Source: Saprospiraceae bacterium (GTDB lineage Bacteria; Bacteroidota; Bacteroidia; Chitinophagales; Saprospiraceae). Taken from it: DNA of 64,000 nt. Position 1 is the first letter of the stretch. Each line of letters opens with the position of its first letter. Positions 44,081 to 53,173 of the stretch are shown here, piece by piece. A model generated the notes under the pieces. It was not told the DNA's origin. It worked only from the letters and a program-made list of their open reading frames with translations, and did no database searches. The DNA lies in NCBI GenBank assembly GCA_016714445.1, contig JADJNF010000007.1, positions 682,001 through 746,000 of the forward strand. The letters run 5' to 3'. A program made the translations under genes and the position numbers.

Positions 44081-45775
44081 ATGACTTCAATCCATCATAC
44101 TCCCCGAACTCAGGCACAAATATCCAGAGCTGCTATACAGCGTTTATATGTTTCCATGAGGCATTTATTCCTAAGGGGATCTTATAAGCCCCTCGGTGTC
44201 TCCGGTGAATCCATGATTGAAGCCATGTTGTCATTAAAACCTGAAATATACGGGACTATAGCAGATGAAGAAAAGGTGGAACTGGATGGGCTCTTATATA
44301 TTTTCCAGAGATTGCCCAAAGGGATCGAACAGTGCAGGTACATCAAGCTTATTTCCCGCGAAGGATATGACAATTCACACTTCGAAAAACATGTTCCGCC
44401 TCGCCGGAAAAGAGACTGTTACCGGGTGGACGAAGAGCAGATGTTTATAGAAATGACGAGAGGTGGCAGTGATATTTATGATATCCTTACTCACCTCACC
44501 TTCATGTATATCGAAGCCGAAAAAATAAGACGCAATAGTCTGGATACCCGTGGAAGAAAAAACCGCACCTGGATGATGCTCGAATCATTTGTACAGGATA
44601 TTTACGCTGGAAAAGATATCAATGTAGAAGTTGGATTTACTTACCTGAATACCATTTTGGGTAGGACCTATGATGAAATTGCAATGACGTACGACCGGTT
44701 TGAAAAGTCATCGGAAGTAAATAGTCTTTTTGAAATTACCTATTGGTTGGGAAAACTCAGTATGGATGAATTTTTGTCTCAGATAGACCGGGAGATTACC
44801 TTTTCACCAGCGTTACGCGAAAGCCTTGGACATCACATATACGGAGAAGCCTGGGCCAATAATATTAAAAATACACTTTGGGACAATAATATATTTGCCA
44901 GACCAATCCATATAGTAAGTGCAAATTTGCATAGTGTTATGAACTGCTTTTATGCCAAATCAGCGCTTGCTAAAAAAGTGAAATATCAAAATCTTGAACA
45001 GTTTGCAGAAATATTAAGTCAGGATAATAGTGCTGATCTTCGGCAAATGGTTTTAAAATATGCCCTTCAGAACGGTATGATTCAACTTTCTGATACCAGT
45101 GGCACTAATATCGGTGTGCAGATTTTTGATACGTCAAAATTTGAATCAAAAAATTTGCCTGAAGAACTGCAGTTTAAACCCAAAGAACCTGAAAATTCGC
45201 CGGTAATTATTGTCATGGACTATGCATTTGGCGAACAGGCGTATGAAACGATGGATGAATTGCTTAAACCATTTATGATAGATAATAAAAGGATGAATCT
45301 GAATGTAAAATCCATTAACATTATGGGTAAAGCGGGTATCCTTGAAGGTGGTAAAGGGGACATCATGATTCCGACAGCACATGTTTTTGAAGGTACTGCA
45401 GATAATTATCCATTCAAAAATGCGTTGACTTTATCTGATTTTAAAAATTGTGGTTTAGGTGTTTATGAAGGCACAATGATTACCGTATTGGGCACTTCAT
45501 TACAAAATAAAGACATTTTAACATATTTTCTGAAATCTTCCTGGAAGGCGATAGGCTTGGAAATGGAAGGTGCGCACTATCAGAAGGCAATACAAGCTGC
45601 CAAAAGTATAAGAAAAAGTATAAAGCCTGATGTACAACTGAGATACGCTTATTATGCTTCAGACAATCCTTTGGAGACAGGCAGTACGCTGGCTTCCGGA
45701 AGTCTTGGGCTGGATGGAGTAAAACCGACTTACCAAATCACTTTGGCTATGCTTAAAGGATGTATCGATTCATGA
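44081..45775 (+). CDS. Conserved protein with nucleoside phosphorylase-like C-terminal domain
   Basis: A 564-residue cytoplasmic protein without signal peptide. The N-terminal half is helical and unfamiliar (SRAAIQRLYVSMRHLFLRGSYKPLGVSGESM). The last ~190 residues read like the nucleosidase/phosphorylase fold: GKAGILEGGKGDIMIPTAHVFEGT and SWKAIGLEMEGAHYQKAI, in which EMEG is reminiscent of the catalytic DMEG/EMEG of nucleosidases. It resembles an uncharacterised family in Bacteroidota. No enzymatic role is assigned. Confidence 0.6.
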   Translation: MTSIHHTPRTQAQISRAAIQRLYVSMRHLFLRGSYKPLGVSGESMIEAMLSLKPEIYGTIADEEKVELDGLLYIFQRLPKGIEQCRYIKLISREGYDNSHFEKHVPPRRKRDCYRVDEEQMFIEMTRGGSDIYDILTHLTFMYIEAEKIRRNSLDTRGRKNRTWMMLESFVQDIYAGKDINVEVGFTYLNTILGRTYDEIAMTYDRFEKSSEVNSLFEITYWLGKLSMDEFLSQIDREITFSPALRESLGHHIYGEAWANNIKNTLWDNNIFARPIHIVSANLHSVMNCFYAKSALAKKVKYQNLEQFAEILSQDNSADLRQMVLKYALQNGMIQLSDTSGTNIGVQIFDTSKFESKNLPEELQFKPKEPENSPVIIVMDYAFGEQAYETMDELLKPFMIDNKRMNLNVKSINIMGKAGILEGGKGDIMIPTAHVFEGTADNYPFKNALTLSDFKNCGLGVYEGTMITVLGTSLQNKDILTYFLKSSWKAIGLEMEGAHYQKAIQAAKSIRKSIKPDVQLRYAYYASDNPLETGSTLASGSLGLDGVKPTYQITLAMLKGCIDS

Positions 45776-45817
45776 AACATTTGATATTATTTTATAACTA
45801 AATTATTTATTAAAATT

Positions 45818-46555
45818 ATGAAACATTTAATTTTTACATGTACGCTATCGATCTTTTCATTGTTGACAATGAATGCTCAGGACTCTATGATGGTGAAAAA
45901 AGATATGATGGTGAAAACGGATAGTACAAAATCATGTTGTACTGATTGCTATTCCAATATAATTTCCGTGGGAGGCAAATACTATTTTAATACCCTAAAA
46001 AACACCAGAACGACACTTTCACAAAATGGATTTCTTATGGATCAGGAAGCATTTGAGTATCAGGTAAGGCTGTATAATTTGCCCAAAGTTTTTTATTATC
46101 AACAATTGGGGACACTTGCTAATACCAATTATGTCTCGGTTACAGGTTTTGGACTAAAGGAAGATATAAGATTTAACATCATAAAAAGTTCTAATTTTGT
46201 ACTTGCCCCATATTTTGAATTAGGTGGCGGATATTACAGGATGAATATTGCTAAAGGTATCACTTCCAATACTATTTCAAGTGTCCTGGGTTCTGAAGTA
46301 GAAAATTATTTTCTTGACAATTTTGTCTTGTCCGGTGATGTCGGATTAGATTTGGGGTTTGGTTTTGCCATTGACAATAACCGATTGAGCATTGTTTTTA
46401 ATGGTGGATACATATCGAATGTACCTACTGAATGGAGAATGGCCGGTTCCCTTGCATTTAAAGAGAAGGTTAATATGAGTAGTCCTTATGCCGGTGTTAC
46501 TGTAAGGTTGGAAATGAACTGTACCAACTGCGGTGATAAAACATGTTGTAAGTAA
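45818..46555 (+). CDS. Outer-membrane beta-barrel-like protein with cysteine-rich ends
   Basis: 245 residues with signal peptide (MNA/QD). A polar linker (MMVKKDMMVKTDSTK) leads into CCTDC; then aromatic-rich beta-strands (VGGKYYFN, GGGYYRMN, GVTVRLEMN); the end is CTNCGDKTCCK. Size and pattern fit an eight-stranded barrel. The two cysteine clusters are unusual and might bind metal or form disulfides; that is inference. 42 bp after the phosphorylase-like gene; a terminator follows. Confidence 0.6.
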   Translation: MKHLIFTCTLSIFSLLTMNAQDSMMVKKDMMVKTDSTKSCCTDCYSNIISVGGKYYFNTLKNTRTTLSQNGFLMDQEAFEYQVRLYNLPKVFYYQQLGTLANTNYVSVTGFGLKEDIRFNIIKSSNFVLAPYFELGGGYYRMNIAKGITSNTISSVLGSEVENYFLDNFVLSGDVGLDLGFGFAIDNNRLSIVFNGGYISNVPTEWRMAGSLAFKEKVNMSSPYAGVTVRLEMNCTNCGDKTCCK

Positions 46556-46575
46556 TACAATTAAAATAAAATTAA

Positions 46576-46615
46576 AAAGGGTGAGTACTCCTTCTGGAAT
46601 ATTCACCCTTTTTTT
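46576..46615. terminator. Bidirectional terminator
   Basis: AAAGGGTGA / TCACCCTTT stem with a longer imperfect extension, T7 on the plus side and a T-rich run on the minus side; lies between two convergent genes. Confidence 0.8.
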
Positions 46616-46629
46616 ATTTACCGGACCTT

Positions 46630-47136
46630 TTAGTTTACGCCTAGTTTAGACTTCAGTAATGTCATCAGATTTTCTGAATCAGCCGCATGAAGGATCATTC
46701 CTGCACTTGAGTCAAATATCATGGTATAACCACCTTCCTTGCCCAATTTTTCAATTTCTGCTTTTACCTTATCAAGGATAGGTTTATACAGTTCTTCTCT
46801 TTTCAATCCCACTTTTTGCTGTATTTCTGCTTCATATTTTTTAATTTCATCCTGTTTCGCAACCAGGACTTCTTCTTTTTGTTGCATCTGGACTTTTGAT
46901 AAGGTTCCACCGTTGGCCTCATTCATATACGCTTTGTAATCCGCTTCAAATTTGATGACCATTTCCTCGCCTTTAGCCAATAACTCGTTTTGTAACGCTT
47001 GTACCTGATTATCTGCCAGTTTCATTTCTGACATACTGCTCAATAATTCCTGAGTATTGATGTATCCAAATTTTTGCGCATTACTGTTTAATACGACTAT
47101 TGACATAAATAAGATAGTAAAAAAAGTGTGTTTCAT
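46630..47136 (-). CDS. skp: OmpH/Skp-type periplasmic chaperone
   Basis: 168 residues with signal peptide (NSNA/QK), then FGYINTQELLSSMSEMKLAD, a long coiled-coil (LLAKGEEMVIKFEADYKAYMNEA) and a C-terminal GYTMIFDSSAG. Skp holds unfolded outer-membrane proteins in the periplasm for the Bam complex. 86 bp downstream of bamA. Confidence 0.9.
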   Translation of the reverse strand: MKHTFFTILFMSIVVLNSNAQKFGYINTQELLSSMSEMKLADNQVQALQNELLAKGEEMVIKFEADYKAYMNEANGGTLSKVQMQQKEEVLVAKQDEIKKYEAEIQQKVGLKREELYKPILDKVKAEIEKLGKEGGYTMIFDSSAGMILHAADSENLMTLLKSKLGVN

Positions 47137-47222
47137 TTTTTGATTGATTTGTTTAATAAGTGTAAAAACTATATGAATTAAAAATTAATTTCTTTATGGA
47201 CTATATTAACCAAAATTTAAGA

Positions 47223-49826
47223 TTATTCAGGTTCAAATCCTAAAACTATATTAAATGTACCGAATTTCCCGTCTGTAACCACTTTGTCAAATCCCCAACC
47301 GTAATTAAACCCAAGTAATCCAAACATAGGAAGGAAAACTCTGGCTCCAAACCCTGCCGAACGTTTAAGGTCAAAAGGATTGTATTCGCTAAAATTACGG
47401 TATGCATTTCCTCCCTGAATCCAACTGGTTACATATATAGTGGAATTGGGATTTAGTGACAATGGATATCTCAGCTCTACCGTAAACTTGTTGAATATCG
47501 GTGCTCCTTCAAATCCTCCTGTGGGAGTTTGCTCTCCGTTACCACTGATATCTCTGGTATCGTATCCTCTGAGTGCCAGTATCTCCTTACCTTGCAGACC
47601 GGCATTCTGATTGTTGATACCATCACCGCCTAATTCAAATCTCTCAAATGGTGAAATACCAATATCTTTATTATAGGAACCTAAAATACCGAATTTGGCT
47701 GTAGTAGCTACCACAAGTTTATCAAAAATATTGTAATACCACTCTGAAGTTACCTTCCACTTATGATACTCCAGCCATTTGAATTTATTTGCTTCCCTTA
47801 GTTCATCTTTTTTTGCTTCTACATCTGCTTCTGTAACCGGTCTTGCGGGTCCATTTTCAAAAGATAACTCTCTGCGTATCTCTGCTTCTTCTTCTTCGGT
47901 GATTTCAAAGAATTTTTGTTTTCTAAATAAAGAGTATGGTGCTGTAACCTGTATTGCCAGAGATACTTTAGAGCCTCTACGTGGAAACAACGGGTCGCTA
48001 ATGCTACTTCTTGTAAAGGTTTGTTTTAAACTGAAGTTATTAAAGGTTCCCTTGGTGATTGCAAATCCACCTGATCGGAAATTATCCAGATTTATTTGTT
48101 CTATATTGAGGGTTGTATTGGAAGAAAAGAAATCATCCGGCCATTTCAGTTGTGAACCTATGCCCACAAAACCTCTGGTAATCTTAAGCTTACCGGCATC
48201 GGAGAGGGAATAGTCAAAAGCAGTTTGTACAGCCCCTATCGTAAATGATCTCGGCTTCTTACCACCGAGCCAAGGCTCTGTAAATGAAAAGTTGTATGAT
48301 TTGAAAAATCTACTATTGGACTGTAGTCTGACTGAAAGTTTCTGACCATCTCCTTGCGGCAATGGACTCCAGGTAGACCTGTCTTTTACGTTGGCAATAG
48401 AAAAATTATTAAATACCACACCCAATGTACCGATAAGGCCACTAAACCCTCCATATCCGGCAGACAATTCAAGCTGGTCTGACGGCTTTTCTTCCAGTTG
48501 ATATTCTATATTAACTGTTCCCCTGGATTGATTGACAGGTGTATTTATACCCAGGCTTTCCGGATTAAAGTATCCAAGATTTATAATTTCTCTCTGTGAC
48601 CTGATAATATGTGACCTGCTGAATTTTTGTCCCGGCATAGTCCTTATCTCCCTCCTTACTATATGTTCGTTGGTTCTGTCATTGCCCTTGATTACAACAT
48701 TCTCCACCGTAAACTGCGGACCTTCAAAAATACGCATTTCTATATCCACCGAGTCTCTCTCTATAGCTACTTCCACGGGAGTGATATCAAATGCAAGATA
48801 TCCGTCATCCAGATACAATGTTGATATATCTCTTCCGTCTAAACTGAATTTAAGTCGGTTTTGCAATAACTCCGGATTATAAACATCTCCTTTTGAAAGG
48901 CCAAGAATAGCATATAGCTGATCGTCTGAATACAAAGAATTGCCTTTCCACTTGATATTTCTGAAAAAATGGCGATTGCCTTCTTCTATCTCAAGTTTCA
49001 CCATGATATTGCCGTCCTTATTTTTATAGGTAGTATCACTAACGATAGACATATTTTTAAATCCCTCTGTTTGATAGAATTTTGTCAATGATTTAATGTC
49101 TTCCTGATATTCTTTTTCTATAAATTTTGATTTTCTAAGCAATGTGCCTTTTCTTTTGGTCTTACCCATTTTTTTTCTGAGCTTTCTGTCAGAAAAGGTC
49201 TTGTTTCCTTCAAATACGATATCTTCAACTTTCACTCTATCCTTGGGATCAATAACAAACTCCAATCTGATGCTATTATTTTTGCCTTCATCCGGAAATT
49301 CATTGACAAGAACTGTGGCATTAAGTTTTCCTTTTTCTACGTAGAATTGACGTAGTTTAACTTTCGCCAGTTCTTTTTGGTCATCTGTTACAATTCCTCC
49401 TTTGGTAAGTATATTTTTGATCAGTTCATTAAGATCTTCATGCTGCGAATTTTTTACTCCTTTGTATGACCATCTAGACAAAATGGGTCTTTCTATAAGT
49501 ACAATCTTTAAAAAAACGATTTCTCCTTCTGTTTTTTCCTGATAAATCTGAACATCATCAAATAAACGCAACTTCAACAAAGCTTTAATGGCTGCAGGTA
49601 TAGCAGGACCGGGAATCTGTACTTTCCCGCCTTCCTTCAGACCAGCAATAGATTTGATGGCATTTCTATCTCTTGTCTCTGCACCAGTGATGGTAATTCC
49701 TCCTATTTCATAAGATTTTTTTTCCTTATAGTCAATTACAGGAGATATTTCCTGAGCGCTGATGTGTTGACCCAGAACAAAAAATGACAAGACAAAAAAT
49801 AAAACTTTCAAAATATTGATTTTCAT
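47223..49826 (-). CDS. bamA: Outer membrane assembly factor BamA
   Basis: Inserts beta-barrels into the outer membrane. The start at 49826 gives MKINILKVLFFVLSFFVLGQHISAQ as signal peptide; an ATG four codons upstream is also possible. POTRA domains fill about residues 35-440 (e.g. VEDIVFEGNKTFSDRKLRKKM, VENVVIKGNDRTNEHIVRREI), then the barrel, ending in alternating residues with an aromatic (TFNIVLGFEPE). A long charged loop is near residues 660-690 (EEEEAEIRRELSFENGPARPVTE). Middle gene of uppS-bamA-skp. Confidence 0.95.
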   Translation of the reverse strand: MKINILKVLFFVLSFFVLGQHISAQEISPVIDYKEKKSYEIGGITITGAETRDRNAIKSIAGLKEGGKVQIPGPAIPAAIKALLKLRLFDDVQIYQEKTEGEIVFLKIVLIERPILSRWSYKGVKNSQHEDLNELIKNILTKGGIVTDDQKELAKVKLRQFYVEKGKLNATVLVNEFPDEGKNNSIRLEFVIDPKDRVKVEDIVFEGNKTFSDRKLRKKMGKTKRKGTLLRKSKFIEKEYQEDIKSLTKFYQTEGFKNMSIVSDTTYKNKDGNIMVKLEIEEGNRHFFRNIKWKGNSLYSDDQLYAILGLSKGDVYNPELLQNRLKFSLDGRDISTLYLDDGYLAFDITPVEVAIERDSVDIEMRIFEGPQFTVENVVIKGNDRTNEHIVRREIRTMPGQKFSRSHIIRSQREIINLGYFNPESLGINTPVNQSRGTVNIEYQLEEKPSDQLELSAGYGGFSGLIGTLGVVFNNFSIANVKDRSTWSPLPQGDGQKLSVRLQSNSRFFKSYNFSFTEPWLGGKKPRSFTIGAVQTAFDYSLSDAGKLKITRGFVGIGSQLKWPDDFFSSNTTLNIEQINLDNFRSGGFAITKGTFNNFSLKQTFTRSSISDPLFPRRGSKVSLAIQVTAPYSLFRKQKFFEITEEEEAEIRRELSFENGPARPVTEADVEAKKDELREANKFKWLEYHKWKVTSEWYYNIFDKLVVATTAKFGILGSYNKDIGISPFERFELGGDGINNQNAGLQGKEILALRGYDTRDISGNGEQTPTGGFEGAPIFNKFTVELRYPLSLNPNSTIYVTSWIQGGNAYRNFSEYNPFDLKRSAGFGARVFLPMFGLLGFNYGWGFDKVVTDGKFGTFNIVLGFEPE

Positions 49827-49918
49827 ATTACTTAGCATGAATGATTATGCAGTCACAAACGATTGGTATTCCTTTACTGCTGTTTTTTTTATTTCTTTTA
49901 ACATTTTCTTAATTAAAA

Positions 49919-50671
49919 TCATTGAACTTCAATCAGTTGCTCGCTAATTTTCCCAAAACGTCTCTCTCTCCCCTGAAAATCCAGTAAAGCCTGATAAAAG
50001 TGTTCCCTTCTGAAATCAGGCCATAAAACTGAAGTAAAATACAACTCAGCATATGCGGCCTGCCACAAAAGGTAGTTACTGATCCTATGCTCCCCACTGG
50101 TACGTATCATCAATTCAGGATCCGGTATATCTTTAGTAGTAAGATATTCAGAAAATACATCAGACGTAATATTATCTACAGACAATAAACCATCATTTAC
50201 CTGAGTAGCTATTTTTTTGACCGCTTCTACAATTTCCCACCTGGAAGAATAATTCAGAGCAAGAATCAGGGTCATTCTGGTGTTATTTTTTGTTTGTTCT
50301 ATGCCTTCCAATAATGTCTTCCTGGTCATATCGGGCAATTTTGAAAGATCCCCTATTGCCTGAAGTCGGATGTTATTTTTATTGAACGTACTGAGTTCAC
50401 GTTTTACCGTTTCTACCAGCAATGCCATCAGTGCATTGACTTCAAAAGAAGGTCTGGACCAGTTTTCAGTAGAAAATGCATAAAGGGTGAGATATTTGAT
50501 GCCCAATTCTGCAGCGGCTTCTGTCACTTCTCTTACCGCAAGTACACCATTTTTATGACCAAATACCCTAGGTTTGCCATGTGTTTTTGCCCACCTGCCA
50601 TTGCCGTCCATGATGATGGCAATATGCGCAGGAAGTTTATTGAGGTCAATATCTTTAATCAGTGATGACAT
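49919..50671 (-). CDS. uppS: Isoprenyl transferase (undecaprenyl diphosphate synthase)
   Basis: Makes the C55 lipid carrier from farnesyl and isopentenyl diphosphate. The 250-residue protein has IAIIMDGNGRWAK (catalytic Asp), GHKNGVLAVREV, YLTLYAFSTENWSRP and DPELMIRTSGEHRISNYLLWQAAYAELYF. First gene of the minus-strand unit with bamA (92-bp gap) and skp. Confidence 0.96.
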   Translation of the reverse strand: MSSLIKDIDLNKLPAHIAIIMDGNGRWAKTHGKPRVFGHKNGVLAVREVTEAAAELGIKYLTLYAFSTENWSRPSFEVNALMALLVETVKRELSTFNKNNIRLQAIGDLSKLPDMTRKTLLEGIEQTKNNTRMTLILALNYSSRWEIVEAVKKIATQVNDGLLSVDNITSDVFSEYLTTKDIPDPELMIRTSGEHRISNYLLWQAAYAELYFTSVLWPDFRREHFYQALLDFQGRERRFGKISEQLIEVQ

Positions 50672-50699
50672 AAGTTGCTATAAATCTGCAAAAGTGGCG

Positions 50700-50707
50700 C
50701 AAAAGTA
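50700..50707 (-). promoter_or_regulatory. TAnnTTTG box before uppS
   Basis: TACTTTTG on the minus strand, 28 nt before the ATG. Confidence 0.5.
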
Positions 50708-50821
50708 ATAAAAGTCTTACTGTAACCGTACATTTTATGGATTAATTATTGAAAATCAGTGTAGTCTGCTATTATTTACGGAAGATAAGATTGGAAATGG
50801 GTAAGTTCTGATATAGGTAAA

Positions 50822-50860
50822 ATAAAACGAGGGCCCTTCAAAAAAACTGAAAAGCCCTCG
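50822..50860 (-). terminator. Terminator of the small transcription unit
   Basis: CGAGGGC pairs with GCCCTCG, with an inner TTCA/TGAA extension across a 2x2 mismatch; on the minus strand the stem is followed by TTTTATTTTA. Confidence 0.7.
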
Positions 50861-51108
50861 TATGCACCTAAAAATTTGAGAAATGATGGGTAAAATAAAG
50901 TACTTTTACCTTAAGAAGCACGGAGGGGACAAAATTCCGGGCGGAATTCTATCCGTCCTCCATACGCACCCGTTGTTGAGAATAAATTATATTTTTATCA
51001 GGATTTTAAATCCCATCTGTATCATCTTCTATTATTCCTAACGCGATTAATAATAATCTAAGTAAGTTATCCATGATGTTAATATTTTAGTTATACCTTG
51101 TTGAAATC
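50828..51108 (-). ncRNA. Candidate structured small RNA with a short internal ORF
   Basis: On the minus strand, a promoter box (51114-51121), a 22-codon ORF (51006-51074), a 17-bp hairpin with a 2-nt bulge and 4-nt loop (50922-50961), a short hairpin GGTAAAA/TTTTACC (50889-50910) and an intrinsic terminator follow each other over about 280 nt. I recognise no known RNA family. The region is far less AT-rich than its flanks. Whether it acts as RNA, as a peptide mRNA or both is open. Confidence 0.5.
51006..51074 (-). CDS. 22-residue small ORF, hydrophobic with acidic tail
   Basis: Starts MDNLLRLLLIALG and ends EDDTDGI: a leucine/isoleucine-rich N-terminal half and an acidic C-terminus. Its placement 30-35 nt after a probable transcription start and before a hairpin and terminator supports expression. 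No homology can be judged by eye. It could be a small membrane-associated peptide, a signal precursor, or a leader frame of the RNA. Confidence 0.4.
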   Translation of the reverse strand: MDNLLRLLLIALGIIEDDTDGI

Positions 51109-51136
51109 TAATGCAAAAATATAGCCAGATTTCAAC
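51100..51136. promoter_or_regulatory. Perfect 10-bp dyad flanking a TAnnTTTG box
   Basis: GTTGAAATCT (51100-51109) and AGATTTCAAC (51127-51136) flank a 17-nt spacer that contains the minus-strand box TATTTTTG (51114-51121). The position fits an operator across the promoter of the small unit. Confidence 0.55.
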
Positions 51137-51571
51137 AGGAATATTAACACTTGATGGCTGTTTTATGTAGGCAATAATTGCACTTTTGCACTATTTATTT
51201 ATTATATAATCCTGTATATCAACATATTAATAAACATAAAATTATACTCAAAAATCAAAAAACATATAATTTTTATGTTTTTTAATCCCCAATTTTTTTA
51301 AATTTGTATAAAATTTATTTATTTCCTGAAATGTATAGTCTACAAATTAACTCTAAAACACCTTTTTAACTTTTTTTTTTAAAACCCTGTTCTTTATAAT
51401 ACCTTATTTAAAAATGTGATCAACTTAAACAACATCACAAATGTATGGCAATAAAAAATAACATATATTAACTAAATTATGTCTAAAAATGTATGTATAT
51501 TTATATAATATTTACATTTGTATTTATATATATAGTTGATTTTAAACTTATTATAATTTAAGAACTAAGTC
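51137..51571. other. AT-rich intergenic region
   Basis: Extremely AT-rich with T-runs, no gene. Presumably contains the promoter of the helical-repeat gene at 51572; no clear -7 box chosen. Confidence 0.5.
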
Positions 51572-53095
51572 ATGGAATTAATAAACGCACTTTATAAATT
51601 AAAAAAAACTTTAATAAGTAAACGTCGGGATGACATTTTCAGTAAAAAAATAGCCGAATTTGAAGAAGTGCTTGATACTAATTCAAATCTGACTGATCAA
51701 GATGTCTGTAAACTATTATATGGAAGCAACCATGTCACGATTACATACAGATCACTAAAATATCGGGTCGAAGAAAAGTTAATGAATGACCTGTTGCAAT
51801 TGTGTTCAGATGAAGAAAATTTAAAAACCAGGGTAAATGCAGGAATCGTTCTCGACAAACTGATCATTACCGGACAAGTGCTTAAAAAACAATTTTACAG
51901 AAAAGAATCCATATTAATCCTTGAAAAATCTTATAAACTGGCAGAAAAATTTAGCTTTCCCGCTCAGGCTTTAAATTTAGGTCAGATTTTGGCTATGCAC
52001 TACGGTTATATAGAAACCAATGAAAAAAAAATGAACTATTATCTGGATAAAAACAAAGATTACCTAAACATACTGAATGCTGAAAATTATGTAAGAGAAT
52101 GTAATGTGCTCATTTCAAATATGTACCTTAGAAATGTAGGGGGATTTAGTGAATCTCAATTGGAAGAGGTAAGAAAAATGGTATCAAAAATGAATGAACT
52201 TAAAGATGAGTATAAATCAAATACCATAGTGGTTTTTGTGAATGACCTTACCTATTTTTATTATCAGTCTATAGGCGACTACCACAAAGGACTGGAAGCA
52301 GCAAAACAAGGGTTGGCGGAAAATATACATTTAAATAACGATGATTTGCTCGGTATTTATCAAAGTAAAAGAAATATTGCTTTATCCCTGTTTTATCTCA
52401 GAAAATATGAAGATGCATCAGCCTGGTATAAAGAAGTTATTGCAATGGTCACTCCCGGCACCAGAAACTGGTTTTTTGCAACCAGTCTGTATTACCTTAA
52501 TCTCATTTCAATCCGGTCATACAACGATCTTTTTAAACTGTCCACCGAAGTATTAAATAATAAAAACCTGGTTAAGTTCCCTTATTTTGAAGAGCAGTGG
52601 AAAATCAGAGAAGCATATTTACATTTTTTGATTCGGGTGGACAAAATAAATATTGATAAAGAAGATAAAAAAGTATTAAAACCATTCTCGCTGTCAAAAT
52701 TTATGAACAGTCTCCCGTTTCACTCCAAAGATAAATCAGGACAAAATATTACCATCATTGTACTCCAAATTCTATTCCTGCTTACTGATCATAAATACGG
52801 CCAGATCATAGATCGTATAGATGCATTAAATCAGTATACTTACAGATACCTGAGAAAAGATGAAACCTTCAGGTCCAACTGTTTTATAAAAATGCTGGTG
52901 CTCATGACAAAAGCAGATTTTCATCCCATCAGAACCAATACCTATACCGAAGATCTTAGAAAAAAACTTGAAAACTCCAGTCTGATCACAGATGAAAAGA
53001 GTACACAGGTCGAGATCATTCCTTATGACTATCTGTGGAATCTTATTCTTGAATTATTGGCTAGTAAAAAAAATAATGTCGTCCCCGAATATTAA
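51572..53095 (+). CDS. Cytoplasmic helical-repeat (TPR-like) protein of unknown function
   Basis: 507 residues without signal peptide. The first ~80 residues (LTDQDVCKLLYGSNHVTITYRSLKYRVEEKL) form a compact charged region that could be a DNA- or protein-binding module. The rest is alpha-helical with TPR-like pairs (YYQSIGDYHKGLEAAKQGLAENI; ALSLFYLRKYEDASAWYKEVIAM). It lies between the small transcription unit and the second metallopeptidase, 78 bp before the latter. No known family recognised. Confidence 0.6.
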   Translation: MELINALYKLKKTLISKRRDDIFSKKIAEFEEVLDTNSNLTDQDVCKLLYGSNHVTITYRSLKYRVEEKLMNDLLQLCSDEENLKTRVNAGIVLDKLIITGQVLKKQFYRKESILILEKSYKLAEKFSFPAQALNLGQILAMHYGYIETNEKKMNYYLDKNKDYLNILNAENYVRECNVLISNMYLRNVGGFSESQLEEVRKMVSKMNELKDEYKSNTIVVFVNDLTYFYYQSIGDYHKGLEAAKQGLAENIHLNNDDLLGIYQSKRNIALSLFYLRKYEDASAWYKEVIAMVTPGTRNWFFATSLYYLNLISIRSYNDLFKLSTEVLNNKNLVKFPYFEEQWKIREAYLHFLIRVDKINIDKEDKKVLKPFSLSKFMNSLPFHSKDKSGQNITIIVLQILFLLTDHKYGQIIDRIDALNQYTYRYLRKDETFRSNCFIKMLVLMTKADFHPIRTNTYTEDLRKKLENSSLITDEKSTQVEIIPYDYLWNLILELLASKKNNVVPEY

Positions 53096-53140
53096 AGTTA
53101 AATTGAATTTTTTGCAATTGTAATTTTGTAGAAAAATATT

Positions 53141-53148
53141 TACATTTG
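53141..53148 (+). promoter_or_regulatory. TAnnTTTG promoter of the second metallopeptidase
   Basis: TACATTTG, 25 nt before the ATG, with a TTG 20 nt upstream at 53118-53120 as a possible -33 element. Confidence 0.5.
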
Positions 53149-53173
53149 CGGCATTTACAAAAAATATATTTTT

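Noticed and set aside
51137..51571. AT-rich stretch as an origin or partition site
   Set aside because: No DnaA boxes or iterons seen; base composition alone is not enough.
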